Positions 23,550 to 32,529 are shown, numbered from the stretch's first letter. The stretch: 64,000 bases of DNA from Vibrio pomeroyi (GCF_024347595.1 NZ_AP025506.1:1736001-1800000); one strand, 5' to 3'. The notes: generated by a model from the sequence alone, not told the origin. Numbers and translations are program-made.

Positions 23550-24047
23550 ATGAAGTTTTTTGAAAAGATGATGGTGATGAGTGAAGAGAGCTGGGCTCGT
23601 CACTCGAATCCACTCAGTGTTTATACTCGCGTTCCTTGCTTATCTTTGCTCTCACTAGCCATTTGGTCGAGAGAATACATTGGTTTCTACTCCATACTCC
23701 TCATCGGGGTCGCTTTATTCTGGATTTTGTATAACCCAAGAGCGTTTGGTGCGCCCAAAAGCACAAGCAACTGGGCATCCAAAGCGGTATTCGGTGAACG
23801 GATATACTTAGACAAAGCACAGCTCAATATTCCACAACATCATTTAACGGCGGTTCGTGTGATTAGCACGTCGATGGCTCCGGGCTTACCAATCTTGTTC
23901 TATGGTTTGTACCTAAATGACTTGTGGCTTATCGCGTTCGGCAACTTTTGGATCTTGGTACTTAAGCTGTGGTTCTTAGACCGAATGGTGTGGCTGTTTG
24001 ATGACATGAAAGCGTCGAACGCTCAATTTAAGGCTTGGGAATATTAA
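23550..24047 (+). CDS. integral membrane protein (DUF6653-like)
   Basis: 165 residues with about four hydrophobic segments (residues 27-65 and 105-150 in pairs) separated by a loop carrying FGERIYLDKAQLNIPQHH. The Trp/His-rich pattern with RHSNPLSVYTR fits a group of uncharacterised membrane proteins (DUF6653). Start chosen at the first ATG; no strong ribosome site. Lies 30 bases after the DUF302 gene, so the pair may be transcribed together. Confidence 0.65.
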   Translation: MKFFEKMMVMSEESWARHSNPLSVYTRVPCLSLLSLAIWSREYIGFYSILLIGVALFWILYNPRAFGAPKSTSNWASKAVFGERIYLDKAQLNIPQHHLTAVRVISTSMAPGLPILFYGLYLNDLWLIAFGNFWILVLKLWFLDRMVWLFDDMKASNAQFKAWEY

Positions 24048-24090
24048 CGGGCTACCTGATTCAATGCGAGACTCAAAATAATGGCAATAG

Positions 24091-24118
24091 GGACAGCAGC
24101 TAACACTTACTGCTGTCC
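24091..24118. terminator. hairpin between convergent genes
   Basis: GGACAGCAG and CTGCTGTCC form a perfect 9-bp stem between the DUF6653 gene and the convergent oxidoreductase gene. No T run follows on the plus strand, so its strength as a terminator is uncertain. Confidence 0.5.
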
Positions 24119-24160
24119 GGTTGTATTCATTGACCGCTAGATTACTTTTTGATTCAAGTT

Positions 24161-25120
24161 CTAAGCTAACACGACCACTTCATATTCGTGAATCTTCGCA
24201 CTGTTGTTTTCATCAACAGAGACCAACCAAGTTTCGTTCACCACAAGTTCCACGGCATCACCTTTCATTGGTGAATCTGGGTATGTGTCTGCTTTAAGTC
24301 TTACATGCAGGCTCACTTGATACTGCGAACCCAATGGCTTGACGTCTAGTTGTTCAATTTCATGAGAACAGTTTGGTTTGAAGGTCGAACGCACGATTGA
24401 ATACCAGTCTTTAAAGCCTGCGTGACCAACAAATTTGCCTTCTGGCATGTTGAACACGACGTCAGATGCGAGTGACGGAATAAACTGAGCGTCTTGTTCA
24501 GGTAGTGTGTCTAACTGTTCAAACCAACCTGATACAAACTTGCGAACCAGTTGCTCGCCAGATTGAGTAACACTGCGGATTTGATCCATTAGACGAGATG
24601 CATGATCTTTGGCGCGTGCTTGCACGTCTTCGAGTTTGTTATACACGTTAGGGATGTACACCATACGATGCGTGTAAACCGGCGCGTGGTAGTTCATGTT
24701 CGCAAGGTACGCGGTTTGTTGTAATGGGAACATGAACTGTTCAATCGTAAAGTGGTTATAGCTTAAAGGGTCATAAGACTCTTTAGGTCCGCCTACCGTG
24801 AAAGACAGGAAGAAATCTTTGCCTTTTAGCTTGTTGCCTTCCGGACCAAACGCAAAGTTGAACGTCATCACATCGTCTAACCATTTCTTTAATAATGCAG
24901 GCACAGAGTACCAATAGAACGGAAACTGCAGCACAACCACGTCAGCTTCAATTAACGCAGCTTGCTCGGCTTCAACGTCAATTTTGTAGTCTGGGTAAAG
25001 CTTGTCTAAACGTCGAACCGACACATCGTTCATCTCTGCTTCTAACGTATCGATGATTAACGTATTAGTGTATGACTCAGCTAGGTTAGGGTGGCCAGAA
25101 ATAACAAGTGTTTTGCTCAT
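24161..25120 (-). CDS. NAD(P)H oxidoreductase fused to an NTF2-like domain
   Basis: 319 residues from the ATG at 25120 (MSKTLVISGHP), an alternative being 25159. Residues 1-190 are a flavodoxin-2 type quinone reductase (KefF/MdaB-like) with FPFYWYSVPALLKKWLDDV and GGPKESY; residues 205-319 are a SnoaL/NTF2-like domain with FNMPEGKFVGHAGFKDWYSIV. The fusion places a small-molecule-binding fold next to an FMN/FAD enzyme. Divergent from a LysR gene at 25311, which probably regulates it. Confidence 0.8.
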   Translation of the reverse strand: MSKTLVISGHPNLAESYTNTLIIDTLEAEMNDVSVRRLDKLYPDYKIDVEAEQAALIEADVVVLQFPFYWYSVPALLKKWLDDVMTFNFAFGPEGNKLKGKDFFLSFTVGGPKESYDPLSYNHFTIEQFMFPLQQTAYLANMNYHAPVYTHRMVYIPNVYNKLEDVQARAKDHASRLMDQIRSVTQSGEQLVRKFVSGWFEQLDTLPEQDAQFIPSLASDVVFNMPEGKFVGHAGFKDWYSIVRSTFKPNCSHEIEQLDVKPLGSQYQVSLHVRLKADTYPDSPMKGDAVELVVNETWLVSVDENNSAKIHEYEVVVLA

Positions 25121-25310
25121 GGTGGCTGTCTTATTGTTCGTAATTGATGAAGCAATCATAAGCGCGTTTCGTTGTAAGTTTTAGATGATGAATAGCTAAA
25201 TAACTATTAGGCTACACTTAATAATAGGTTGTGGTAAGTTAGCTGTATTGAATGAAGTGACGTCTATTGAATAACTCGCGTCGACTAAATAAAACGGTAG
25301 GTAATAAACA

Positions 25311-26219
25311 ATGAAGGGAGCGACATACAACCAACTGACGATGTTCCATGCCATTGTCAGTGAGGGTTCTATTTCTGGAGCGGCACGCCAACTTGAGGTG
25401 GCGCCTGCATCGGTGAGCCAATCTTTAAAAGCGCTTGAACAACAGCTTGGTTTGCCTTTGTTTATTCGCACGACCAGAAGAGTAGAACTGACCGAAGCGG
25501 GTAGAACCTTATATACAAGAACCGTCGATGCAATCAGCGATTTAAATGTTGCGATGGAGAGCGTCGCCGATCTTAGTCGTAATCCCTCAGGGCATGTATC
25601 CATTACGCTGCCGCGCTTTGCTTATAAGCAGTGGATAGAGCCTATCTACGCTGAATTCTGTCTCCTTTATCCAGACATTCAGTTGGAGATTTCAATTTCT
25701 GACGCGACGGTCGATATCTTAAAAAACGGGATTGATTTAGGTATTCGTTTCGGAGATAAAGTCGAAGAGGGAATGATAGCGAAACCGATCACACCAAGAT
25801 TAAAAGAAGCCTTGTTTGCATCGCCAAGTTATCTAGAAAAACATGGAATGCCTGAAAGCATCGAGGACTTATCACAGCATAAGTTGATTCAATATCGGTT
25901 TATCACGTCGAATAAGCTCGCGTTATTGCCGCTCATGGATAATGAAAATACGGTGCACGTAAACGTTGAGACCGCGATGACAGTAAATGATACCGATATA
26001 ATGATCGACGCTGCTAAGAAAGGGCTTGGTATTGGCCGTTTGCTCGAACCCATGGTGGAAAATGAACTTAGATCCGGTGAGTTGGTACCAATACTGGAGG
26101 ACTGTTGGAGTGACAATGTCGGTCTCTATTTATATTTTCATCGCAACACACAAAAAGCCCGTCGAGTTCGGGTTCTGATTGATTTCTTATACGAAAAGCT
26201 ATTAGGAAAGTCCGTTTAA
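25311..26219 (+). CDS. LysR-family transcriptional regulator
   Basis: 302 residues. Residues 1-65 are the winged helix-turn-helix with GSISGAARQLEVAPASVSQSLKALEQQLG; residues 90-295 are the effector domain, with LPRFAYKQWIEPIYAEF and GIDLGIRFGD. Divergent from the oxidoreductase gene with about 190 bp between the coding regions, the usual arrangement for LysR control of its neighbour and itself. Confidence 0.88.
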   Translation: MKGATYNQLTMFHAIVSEGSISGAARQLEVAPASVSQSLKALEQQLGLPLFIRTTRRVELTEAGRTLYTRTVDAISDLNVAMESVADLSRNPSGHVSITLPRFAYKQWIEPIYAEFCLLYPDIQLEISISDATVDILKNGIDLGIRFGDKVEEGMIAKPITPRLKEALFASPSYLEKHGMPESIEDLSQHKLIQYRFITSNKLALLPLMDNENTVHVNVETAMTVNDTDIMIDAAKKGLGIGRLLEPMVENELRSGELVPILEDCWSDNVGLYLYFHRNTQKARRVRVLIDFLYEKLLGKSV

Positions 26220-26412
26220 TTAATGTGCTATTTATTTCTTCTTCGGTCGTTATCGACTGGTAATACGACCATTTGAAATAGAAAAGACGAGAGACTCACT
26301 TCGGGTCATTATTACTTTCTGACTCAACTCTGACTTTGTATCTCCAACAGGATGGAGTATGTTAATTAATGTTGTTTACATATTCACATGCCTTGATAAA
26401 GATGGAGAAATT

Positions 26413-26802
26413 ATGACTCACCCGATAATCGAACAAATCAGAAAAGCTGACAATGCCATCGTTGCAGAAGATTTTGACACACTACTTGGTATTTATACCG
26501 ATGATGCGATTTTGGTTGTTGAGCCTGGCAAAAATGCCGAAGGCAAAGCGGCGATTCGTACTGCTTTCGAGGCGATTGCTGTTTATTTCAAGAACGGTCT
26601 GCAAGTGAAACAAGACGGCATGGAAATCCTTGAAACGGGTGACACCGCATTGGTATTGGCAAACACTGTGCTGTCTGCGCCGAATCACCCTGAGTTTGTC
26701 CGTAAAGCCACGTATGTATTTAATAAGGGCGATGATGGTATTTGGTTATGCTCAATCGATAATTCGTACGGCCATGACATTATTGCCAAGTCTGAACAAT
26801 AA
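26413..26802 (+). CDS. SnoaL/NTF2-like protein (YybH family)
   Basis: 129 residues from the ATG at 26413, with GGAG upstream; an in-frame ATG at 26359 lacks it. IRKADNAIVAEDFDTLLGIYTDDAI and the later AIRTAFEAI and GIWLCSIDNS match the YybH/SgcJ ketosteroid isomerase-like group. A cone-shaped fold for a small ligand; enzymatic role unknown. Confidence 0.8.
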   Translation: MTHPIIEQIRKADNAIVAEDFDTLLGIYTDDAILVVEPGKNAEGKAAIRTAFEAIAVYFKNGLQVKQDGMEILETGDTALVLANTVLSAPNHPEFVRKATYVFNKGDDGIWLCSIDNSYGHDIIAKSEQ

Positions 26803-26850
26803 AGGCAGTCAGTCAGAGTTTTAAACTGGTCGATTAATCTGTTTGTCGGT

Positions 26851-26878
26851 TTGACAACAACACGACGATATATAAAAG
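26851..26878 (+). promoter_or_regulatory. near-consensus sigma-70 promoter
   Basis: TTGACA at 26851-26856 and TAAAAG at 26873-26878 with a 16-base spacer (an alternative TATAAA at 26871 has 14). Transcription would start near 26885, right at a short open frame, and would read into the hairpin and terminator that follow. Confidence 0.6.
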
Positions 26879-26884
26879 TAATCT

Positions 26885-26995
26885 TATGAACATGAATTTA
26901 GCGCAACTTAACCAACGAATTATCATCATTCCTTAGGAATGGTGGGATTTTTGATGCGCTTTATTTATCGAACCCACCCATGAGGTGGGTTTTTC
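26885..26995 (+). ncRNA. candidate small RNA or attenuator leader
   Basis: About 110 bases between a strong promoter and a Rho-independent terminator. It contains a 16-codon open frame (26886-26936) ending in four Ile codons and Pro, a CATTCC/GGAATG stem (26927-26941) overlapping its stop, and GGTGGG (26941-26946), which can pair with the terminator arm CCCACC (26973-26978) as an alternative structure. This could be an independent sRNA or a leader for the kinase-like gene at 27036. The four Ile codons recall ilv leaders, but no ilv gene is present. Confidence 0.4.
26971..26995 (+). terminator. Rho-independent terminator
   Basis: ACCCACC and GGTGGGT form a 7-bp stem with a CATGA loop, followed by TTTTT. 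It lies 40 bases upstream of the next start codon, so it either ends the small transcript from 26885 or attenuates the kinase-like gene. Confidence 0.75.
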
Positions 26996-27035
26996 GTATC
27001 TGCCTTATGGGTTTTATCTCAAAGAAGGAAGTTAT

Positions 27036-27551
27036 ATGAAGAAAATAGCGGTATTTGGTAAGCCTGGTAGTGGCAAATCTACCGTCAGTAAGGCACTCGC
27101 AGCAGCAACTGGCGTAGAGCTTCACCAGTTAGACTCCATCGTTTACAAAGCGAATGGCGAGTTCGTTGATAGTGCTGAGTTTGAACAAGCACACGAGAGC
27201 ATACTGAGTTCTGACAGTTGGATCATCGATGGCTTTGGCCCGCTAGACTCGTTTAACAAGCGCTTAGACGCGGCAGATACCTTGGTTTATATCGACCTTC
27301 CTTATCCGCTGAGCTATTGGTTCGTGACCAAACGTATGTTGAAAGGTTTGTTTGTTAAACCAGAAGGCTGGCCTGAAGGCAGCTCAGTAGTGAAGGGAAC
27401 AATACAAAGTTACAAGACACTAAAACTGTGCCCTAGATTTTGGAATGACGACTTCAGAGCGCGCTTAGAATTACGAGCCAAAGATCAAGAGGTATACATC
27501 ATCACGAGTGTGACTGAGTTGAATAACTTTGTACGCCAACATGTTGGTTAA
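27036..27551 (+). CDS. P-loop nucleoside-kinase-like ATPase
   Basis: 171 residues from the ATG at 27036 with AAGGAAG upstream. Walker A GKPGSGKST at residues 7-15, LHQLDSIVYK as lid-proximal strand, WIIDGF and LVYIDLPYPLSYW follow the adenylate-kinase-like (FlaR/topology-modulation) pattern. It should bind ATP and phosphorylate a small molecule; the substrate is unknown. A terminator and a short leader precede it. Confidence 0.78.
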   Translation: MKKIAVFGKPGSGKSTVSKALAAATGVELHQLDSIVYKANGEFVDSAEFEQAHESILSSDSWIIDGFGPLDSFNKRLDAADTLVYIDLPYPLSYWFVTKRMLKGLFVKPEGWPEGSSVVKGTIQSYKTLKLCPRFWNDDFRARLELRAKDQEVYIITSVTELNNFVRQHVG

Positions 27552-27600
27552 TAAGTAGAAAACCAAGATCACACGTGAGCATTTCAATTTGCAAATGACT

Positions 27601-27661
27601 TTATAAAATGTTTCGATTTAGTTCGACGTGTGGCATATTTGCCATGCGTTGAATTTTTGTG
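27601..27661 (+). repeat. decayed attC (VCR)
   Basis: GACGTGTGGCATATTTGCCA followed by TGCGTTGAATTTTTGTG matches the VCR core GCAACGCGTGGCATTTTTGC TATGCGTTGGTTTTAGTG closely; the preceding TTATAAAATGTTTCGATTT fits the VCR start. Lies directly upstream of a zinc-ribbon gene. Confidence 0.65.
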
Positions 27662-27683
27662 ATTGGTAAAGGCTATAGATATT

Positions 27684-27908
27684 ATGTATGGAAGCGAACA
27701 AACAAGAGCGTTCTGTTGTAACTGTAAGGAACTGACACTGCATAAGTACACTATGTTCAGTAACCAAGTCGAAAAAGCGCCACAACATGAAAAGAAGCCA
27801 GGGTTGCTTGGAATGATCTTATCGTCTCTATCTTCAAGTGGCGGAAACGGTGATTATAAATGTATAAAGTGTGGAACCAATTTACACACACCAGACAACC
27901 TAGACTGA
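27684..27908 (+). CDS. split zinc-ribbon small protein, 74 aa
   Basis: Start taken at the ATG at 27684; a TTG at 27663 is in frame. C11/C14 with the CNCKELTLH pattern and C60/C63 in CIKCG give the same CxxCxxxTxH...CxKCG layout as the proteins at 20972 and 33486. The linker is Lys- and Gly-rich with a short hydrophobic run LLGMILSSLSSS. Just downstream of a VCR remnant, consistent with cassette origin. Function unknown. Confidence 0.7.
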   Translation: MYGSEQTRAFCCNCKELTLHKYTMFSNQVEKAPQHEKKPGLLGMILSSLSSSGGNGDYKCIKCGTNLHTPDNLD

Positions 27909-27923
27909 GTTTGGCTTATACAA

Positions 27924-27956
27924 ATAAAAACAGGAAGACCCCAATGATCTTCCTGT
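27924..27956 (-). terminator. Rho-independent terminator for the SEC-C gene
   Basis: On the minus strand, CAGGAAGA and TCTTCCTG pair over 8 bp, followed by a run of T (complement of AAAAA at 27926-27930). It lies 48 bases downstream of the SEC-C gene. Confidence 0.65.
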
Positions 27957-28004
27957 CAGATATTGCTTAACTCATCGTGCTATTGGCCGTTTGAGTAAGA
28001 AGCC

Positions 28005-28337
28005 TTATGCGCAGCACTTCTTGTATTTCTTACCGCTACCACAAGAGCATGGATCGTTACGGTTAGGCGTTTTTTCAAACGTCATTGTTTTTGGCTTGTT
28101 TAGTACAGTATCAAGCTCAATCGTGTTCTCTTCTTTCTCTGCATCTACCGTTACGTTAACGAAGATAGCGTGTTCAGCAGCCAGTGCTTCAACTTCAGCT
28201 TTACGAGCTTCAGTTTGAACCATTGCAGCGATTGGAGATTCTTCAGTACCCGCTTTTACATCGCGGTTTACATTGTAGCCAGCAAGAACGTGGTTGTGTC
28301 TTGTTTCGATACGGCCTTTGAAAAATAGTTTCGACAT
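28005..28337 (-). CDS. SEC-C motif zinc-binding protein
   Basis: 110 residues from the ATG at 28337; the frame is open further upstream but those residues are not family-like. The C-terminus RNDPCSCGSGKKYKKCC is the SEC-C zinc motif, as at the end of SecA. The N-terminal 80 residues fit the small Vibrionaceae proteins with this motif (PBPRA1643-like). A ribosome or SecB contact is possible but unproven. Conserved chromosomal gene rather than a cassette product. Confidence 0.82.
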   Translation of the reverse strand: MSKLFFKGRIETRHNHVLAGYNVNRDVKAGTEESPIAAMVQTEARKAEVEALAAEHAIFVNVTVDAEKEENTIELDTVLNKPKTMTFEKTPNRNDPCSCGSGKKYKKCCA

Positions 28338-28602
28338 GGGGTACTCATTAAAAATGTTGAATGGCGCTATTTTTAACGTAGATAGCGCAATGAAGCGGGG
28401 ATTATACGCATATATTCCAATTGATAAAGCAGTGATGTAAACAAAGCATGTTTGGCTTTCTGATCCAATTGATGTGTTGTTCGATAACGTGTCTATTTTG
28501 GGTTGAGTTTGGATTAAATTTGAATTTGGAGACAATAAGATTTCCCTCAATAGGGTTTTGAGTGATAAATTCAAATCGTCAATTTAAACAAAGAGATAGT
28601 GT

Positions 28603-29319
28603 ATGAAGTTAGATGCCATCCTGTGGGATTACGATGGAACCTTAGTTAATTCCGTTCCAAAGAATATCGCAATAACCAAAGACATTATCTCAGTGGTTGC
28701 GCCACATTTGTCGGGTGATAATTTGCCGAAATATTTGTTGAGCGAGGCGCTTTATCACGAAGCCAACCACGGTGCTAAAAACTGGCAAGCCCTTTATGTC
28801 GATTACTACGGGATGTCACATGATGAAATGTTGGTCGCTGGTGGAATGTGGGCTGAGCATCAAGAGAAAAACCAGACACCTGTTGCACTGTTTGATGGCA
28901 TGGAAGCGGTGATTAGCCAGTTCGCCCATCTTCCTCATGGTATTTGTTCTCAAAACTCTCAATTGAACATTCGTGGTGTACTCGACAGTTATGGCATTGG
29001 TGATTTGTTTAAATCGGTTGTTGGTTATGACGACGTATCAAATGGCAACCAAAAACCGCATCCATTTGGTGGTATCAAGTGTGTTGAAAATATCTTTGGT
29101 GAAGCGAAAACCGATGAATTCTGTTTGATGTATATCGGTGATCATGAAGCGGACACGCAGTTTGCACGCAATATCGAAGCTGCACTTGGCGATAAAGCAA
29201 AAGTTATTGCGGTTGCAGCGGGTTATAGCCGTTCTGAACCTGAAAGCTGGCAAACCAAACCCGATTACATTGCCAATAATGTCGAAGATCTTTTAACGAT
29301 CATTGGTAAATATGCTTAA
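28603..29319 (+). CDS. HAD-family hydrolase (phosphoglycolate phosphatase-like)
   Basis: 238 residues. Motif I WDYDGTLVNS with the nucleophile Asp, motif II GICSQNSQ, Lys in NQKPHPFGG and motif IV YIGDHEADTQFA are all present. An alpha-helical cap of about 75 residues follows motif I, as in subclass C1 HAD phosphatases such as Gph. Substrate probably a small phosphate ester. Confidence 0.85.
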   Translation: MKLDAILWDYDGTLVNSVPKNIAITKDIISVVAPHLSGDNLPKYLLSEALYHEANHGAKNWQALYVDYYGMSHDEMLVAGGMWAEHQEKNQTPVALFDGMEAVISQFAHLPHGICSQNSQLNIRGVLDSYGIGDLFKSVVGYDDVSNGNQKPHPFGGIKCVENIFGEAKTDEFCLMYIGDHEADTQFARNIEAALGDKAKVIAVAAGYSRSEPESWQTKPDYIANNVEDLLTIIGKYA

Positions 29320-29352
29320 TCGTTTTTAACGAGTTCGATAATTTAAGGAAGA

Positions 29353-29748
29353 ATGATGACATCAAAAGACGTGGTATTAGGTTTTTGGGATGCAATGCGC
29401 ACCAACAACTTTGCCAAAGCGGCCGAATGGCTAGCGGAAGATTTTCAAGGTTATTGGCCTCAGTCGTCTGAATTGACGGTAGGGCGCGATAACTTCACAG
29501 CTATCAATTCTGAATACCCAGCGAATGGGGTTTGGAAGTTTGAGCTGAACTCGATTGTTTGCGAAGGTGATACGGTCGTGACCGATGTATCAGTGACGGA
29601 TAGTGTACTAAATGATCGCGTGATTACCTTTCACACAGTTGTTGATGGTTTAATCCAAAAGCAAACTGAGTTTTGGCCAGATGGCTTTGCTGCACAAGAG
29701 TGGCGTGCAAAGTGGGTTCAGATAGCGAGCCCTGAATCACTCAAGTAG
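29353..29748 (+). CDS. SnoaL-like (NTF2 fold) protein
   Basis: 131 residues; the tandem ATG codons at 29353 and 29356 both fit behind AAGGAAG. VVLGFWDAMRTNNFAKAAEWLAEDF is the first helix set and WPDGFAAQEWR the end of the sheet. Small-ligand binding fold of unknown function. Close (33 bases) downstream of the HAD gene, possibly co-transcribed. Confidence 0.78.
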   Translation: MMTSKDVVLGFWDAMRTNNFAKAAEWLAEDFQGYWPQSSELTVGRDNFTAINSEYPANGVWKFELNSIVCEGDTVVTDVSVTDSVLNDRVITFHTVVDGLIQKQTEFWPDGFAAQEWRAKWVQIASPESLK

Positions 29749-29852
29749 CAAGGTCAAATGCAAGAACACCAAATACAAGAACACGAAGCTCACAATAGAG
29801 TATGTGCATAACAACAATGAGATAAATTAAAGTCAGCGAGTTAGGAGATTTC

Positions 29853-30584
29853 ATGAGCAAGGTCGTAATCGTTACAGGCGGAAGCCGAGGTATTGGTGCC
29901 GCTACATCGAAGCTATTGGCACAACAAGGCTATGTAGTGTGTGTCAACTTCATACACAACGAATCAAGAGCTGATGAACTGGTGAATGAGATACGTGAGC
30001 AGGGCGGAACGGCTATCTGTGTGCGTGCCGATGTGTCGGTAGAATCGGACGTAAAATCCCTGTTCGAAATTGCCCGTCACAAGCTTGGGCCTATTACCCA
30101 CTTGGTGAATAACGCTGGCATCTTGTTTACTCAATCAGCATTAGAAGACATCGAGATAGATCGTTTTGAAAAGGTCATGAAATCGAATGTCTCGAGTTGC
30201 TTCTTGTGCAGCAAAGCCTTTATCAAACAAGCTGATGGTGCAGGCTCGATTGTGAATGTCTCTTCCGCAGCTTCACGAACGGGTGCGCCGTTTGAGTACG
30301 TGGATTACGCAGCGTCTAAAGGCGCGATGGATTCACTGACCAAAGGATTATCGCTAGAACTGGCTGCACGTAATATTCGCGTTAACGGTGTTAGACCAGG
30401 CTGTATCTACACGGAGATGCACGCAGACGGCGGAGAGCCGGATAGAGTCGATAGATTAGCGTCGCAACTGCCACTACAACGAGGCGGTACACCAGAAGAA
30501 GTGGCTAACTCGATTGCTTGGTTACTGTCGGACGAAGCGTCGTATGTAACCGGTTCGTTTATTGATATTGCTGGCGGGCGATAG
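29853..30584 (+). CDS. SDR-family oxidoreductase (FabG-like)
   Basis: 243 residues. VTGGSRGIGAATSKL is the cofactor loop, NNAGILF the NNAG motif, VNVSSAASR has the Ser, and YAASKGAMD the Tyr/Lys pair of classical short-chain dehydrogenases. Ends in SYVTGSFIDIAGGR as expected. Probably NADPH-dependent reductase; substrate not predictable. Confidence 0.87.
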   Translation: MSKVVIVTGGSRGIGAATSKLLAQQGYVVCVNFIHNESRADELVNEIREQGGTAICVRADVSVESDVKSLFEIARHKLGPITHLVNNAGILFTQSALEDIEIDRFEKVMKSNVSSCFLCSKAFIKQADGAGSIVNVSSAASRTGAPFEYVDYAASKGAMDSLTKGLSLELAARNIRVNGVRPGCIYTEMHADGGEPDRVDRLASQLPLQRGGTPEEVANSIAWLLSDEASYVTGSFIDIAGGR

Positions 30585-30668
30585 GATAGGTTAGCCTTTA
30601 CACTAAATTAAAACCATAAACACGCAACAAAAGTACCTAACTAAAAGAACGAAACTAAGAGTACAAAC

Positions 30669-31298
30669 ATGAAAAACTATTTTGAAAGCCCATTTGTTGG
30701 CAAGTCACTCAAAGAACAAGTGACTAACCCAAACATCATTGTGGGCGAACACAGCTATTACTCAGGTTATTACCACAACCACAGCTTTGATGATTGTGCG
30801 CGTTACCTTTTGCCTGATAGAACGGACATCGATAAGTTAATCATCGGCAGTTATTGCTCGATTGGCTCTGGTGCCGTGTTCATGATGGCGGGCAACCAAG
30901 GACATCAAAACCAGTGGGTGAGTACCTTCCCGTTTTTCTATCAAGACGACGAGAAGTTTGAAGGTGCAATCGACGGCTTTGAGCGCTCTGGTGATACTGT
31001 AATAGGCAATGATGTGTGGATTGGCACAGAAGCGATGATCATGAGCGGTGTGAAAGTAGGCGATGGTGCGATTATCGCGAGTCGAGCGGTTGTGACCAAA
31101 GATGTCGCTCCATATTCGATTGTTGGTTCGAACCCTGCTCGTCACATTCGTTACCGTTTTAACGAAGTTGAGGTTACGCAGTTATTACAAATGAAATGGT
31201 GGGATTGGAGCGAAGAGCAAATCAAAGGTGCTATGACCTTGATGTGCTCTTCTGATATCGACGGCTTGTACCAGTACTGGAAGAACTTCTCTGCTTAA
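30669..31298 (+). CDS. catB: CatB-type O-acetyltransferase (xenobiotic acetyltransferase)
   Basis: 209 residues. The XAT signature [14 protein letters not shown] contains the catalytic His near residue 79, followed by hexapeptide repeats ([32 protein letters not shown]) and [16 protein letters not shown]. CatB trimers inactivate chloramphenicol by acetylation; the V. cholerae CatB9 is carried in its integron. It could give low-level resistance if expressed, but members of this family differ in activity. Confidence 0.87.
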   Translation: MKNYFESPFVGKSLKEQVTNPNIIVGEHSYYSGYYHNHSFDDCARYLLPDRTDIDKLIIGSYCSIGSGAVFMMAGNQGHQNQWVSTFPFFYQDDEKFEGAIDGFERSGDTVIGNDVWIGTEAMIMSGVKVGDGAIIASRAVVTKDVAPYSIVGSNPARHIRYRFNEVEVTQLLQMKWWDWSEEQIKGAMTLMCSSDIDGLYQYWKNFSA

Positions 31299-31350
31299 TC
31301 CACTGTTGTACCATTGAATTCGCATACAGTTGAATTGGTACGCTTTTGAA

Positions 31351-32529
31351 TTAGATACCGGCTCCTACTTGGAAGTAGAGTGCGGTATCTTCTTCGCTGA
31401 ACGCGAGATCAATACCTGAAATCAGACCATAGCGCCTTGCGATAAGATAACGGAAACCAACGCCGTATGCAGAATGTGAGCTTTGGTCAAACATGTCGTT
31501 ATCACTGTCTCCCGCATAACCGATGCCAGTAAATACGCCTGTTGACCAACGCGGTGTCCATTGTTTCGTCACTTGTACTTCGGCAGCAAAGGTATGCTCA
31601 CCTTGATAGCGATTACGGGCGATACCTCTGAGGTCAATGTCTGGGTAATATTGTGGAGAAAGCACACGCTCGTTAGTCGACAAGGATTTGTATTGGCCAC
31701 GCAACGCGAGATTCCACTCTTTGTTTAATTCCCAATAGTTGAGACCTTCTAGATTAAACGTTTGATAGGTGTAATCACTGCCAATGGCGTCACCAAACCA
31801 AAGGTATTCAGCAACGTAGTTGTAGCCTTGAGTTGGATTAAGGAAGCTGTTCTTGCTGTCGTATTCAGCGATCAAACCCAAGCCGGAAGAGGTCGGTGAA
31901 GAGTTACCGATATTACTTAGGATCTCTTGTGCTTTAGGGTGATTGTTCACAGACAAGGTTGGTGCAAAGAACTGTTGAGAGAAGCCCAATAACCAATGGG
32001 TATCAGGGACTCTGAACTGGAGTTTTTGGATCCCACCCATACCTTTTAAACCTAATTCAATCCCTTCGTTTGGGTCGAGAGGCGCTAGGGCGTTGGAGGA
32101 ACTTTGACGATAGAAGGTCATGTTAATATCGCCATAACCTAAACCACCCAGATAACGAATAGAGTCTTCTTTCCAACTACGTTTATGTCCAACAAACGCC
32201 ATCCAAGTGCCGTTTTCTGTTGCAAAGCCGCCCACCGCGGTAATCGCAGGCGTTAAAAGTTGAGCACCACCATCAATTGATTTTTCGGCCAGCTCTTTAC
32301 GTGTGTTTTTCTGCTCTTCAGATTCATGAAGAAAGATACCTGTGAAGCCGCCACCGTATCCGACTGCAGGCTCTGTTATCAGTATTGGAACGGGCAAAAA
32401 TCCATAGGCATTTTCAGCGAGGTATTCGCCCATATCTAAGTGGCCATCGATTTGATCGATAAAGCTAACAGCGTGTGTGGTAGCAGAAACAAGCATAAGG
32501 GCGCTTGCCGCTAAAGGTTTGAGAGTCAT
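31351..32529 (-). CDS. outer-membrane beta-barrel protein (BamA/Omp85-like surface antigen)
   Basis: 392 residues with a Sec signal ending TTHA-VSF. The rest has alternating hydrophobic/aromatic residues of beta strands, with a bacterial-surface-antigen type pattern (GLIAEYDSKNSFLNPTQGYN, SGIDLAFSEEDTALYFQVGAGI) and a final strand ending in GI rather than Phe. No POTRA domains, unlike BamA. Likely a 14-16 strand barrel of unknown role. Confidence 0.78.
   Translation of the reverse strand: MTLKPLAASALMLVSATTHAVSFIDQIDGHLDMGEYLAENAYGFLPVPILITEPAVGYGGGFTGIFLHESEEQKNTRKELAEKSIDGGAQLLTPAITAVGGFATENGTWMAFVGHKRSWKEDSIRYLGGLGYGDINMTFYRQSSSNALAPLDPNEGIELGLKGMGGIQKLQFRVPDTHWLLGFSQQFFAPTLSVNNHPKAQEILSNIGNSSPTSSGLGLIAEYDSKNSFLNPTQGYNYVAEYLWFGDAIGSDYTYQTFNLEGLNYWELNKEWNLALRGQYKSLSTNERVLSPQYYPDIDLRGIARNRYQGEHTFAAEVQVTKQWTPRWSTGVFTGIGYAGDSDNDMFDQSSHSAYGVGFRYLIARRYGLISGIDLAFSEEDTALYFQVGAGI

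Noticed and set aside
26886..26936. Leader peptide of an ilv-type attenuator (four Ile codons)
   Set aside because: No branched-chain amino-acid gene follows, the frame is only 16 codons and has no ribosome site; kept only as part of a candidate small RNA.
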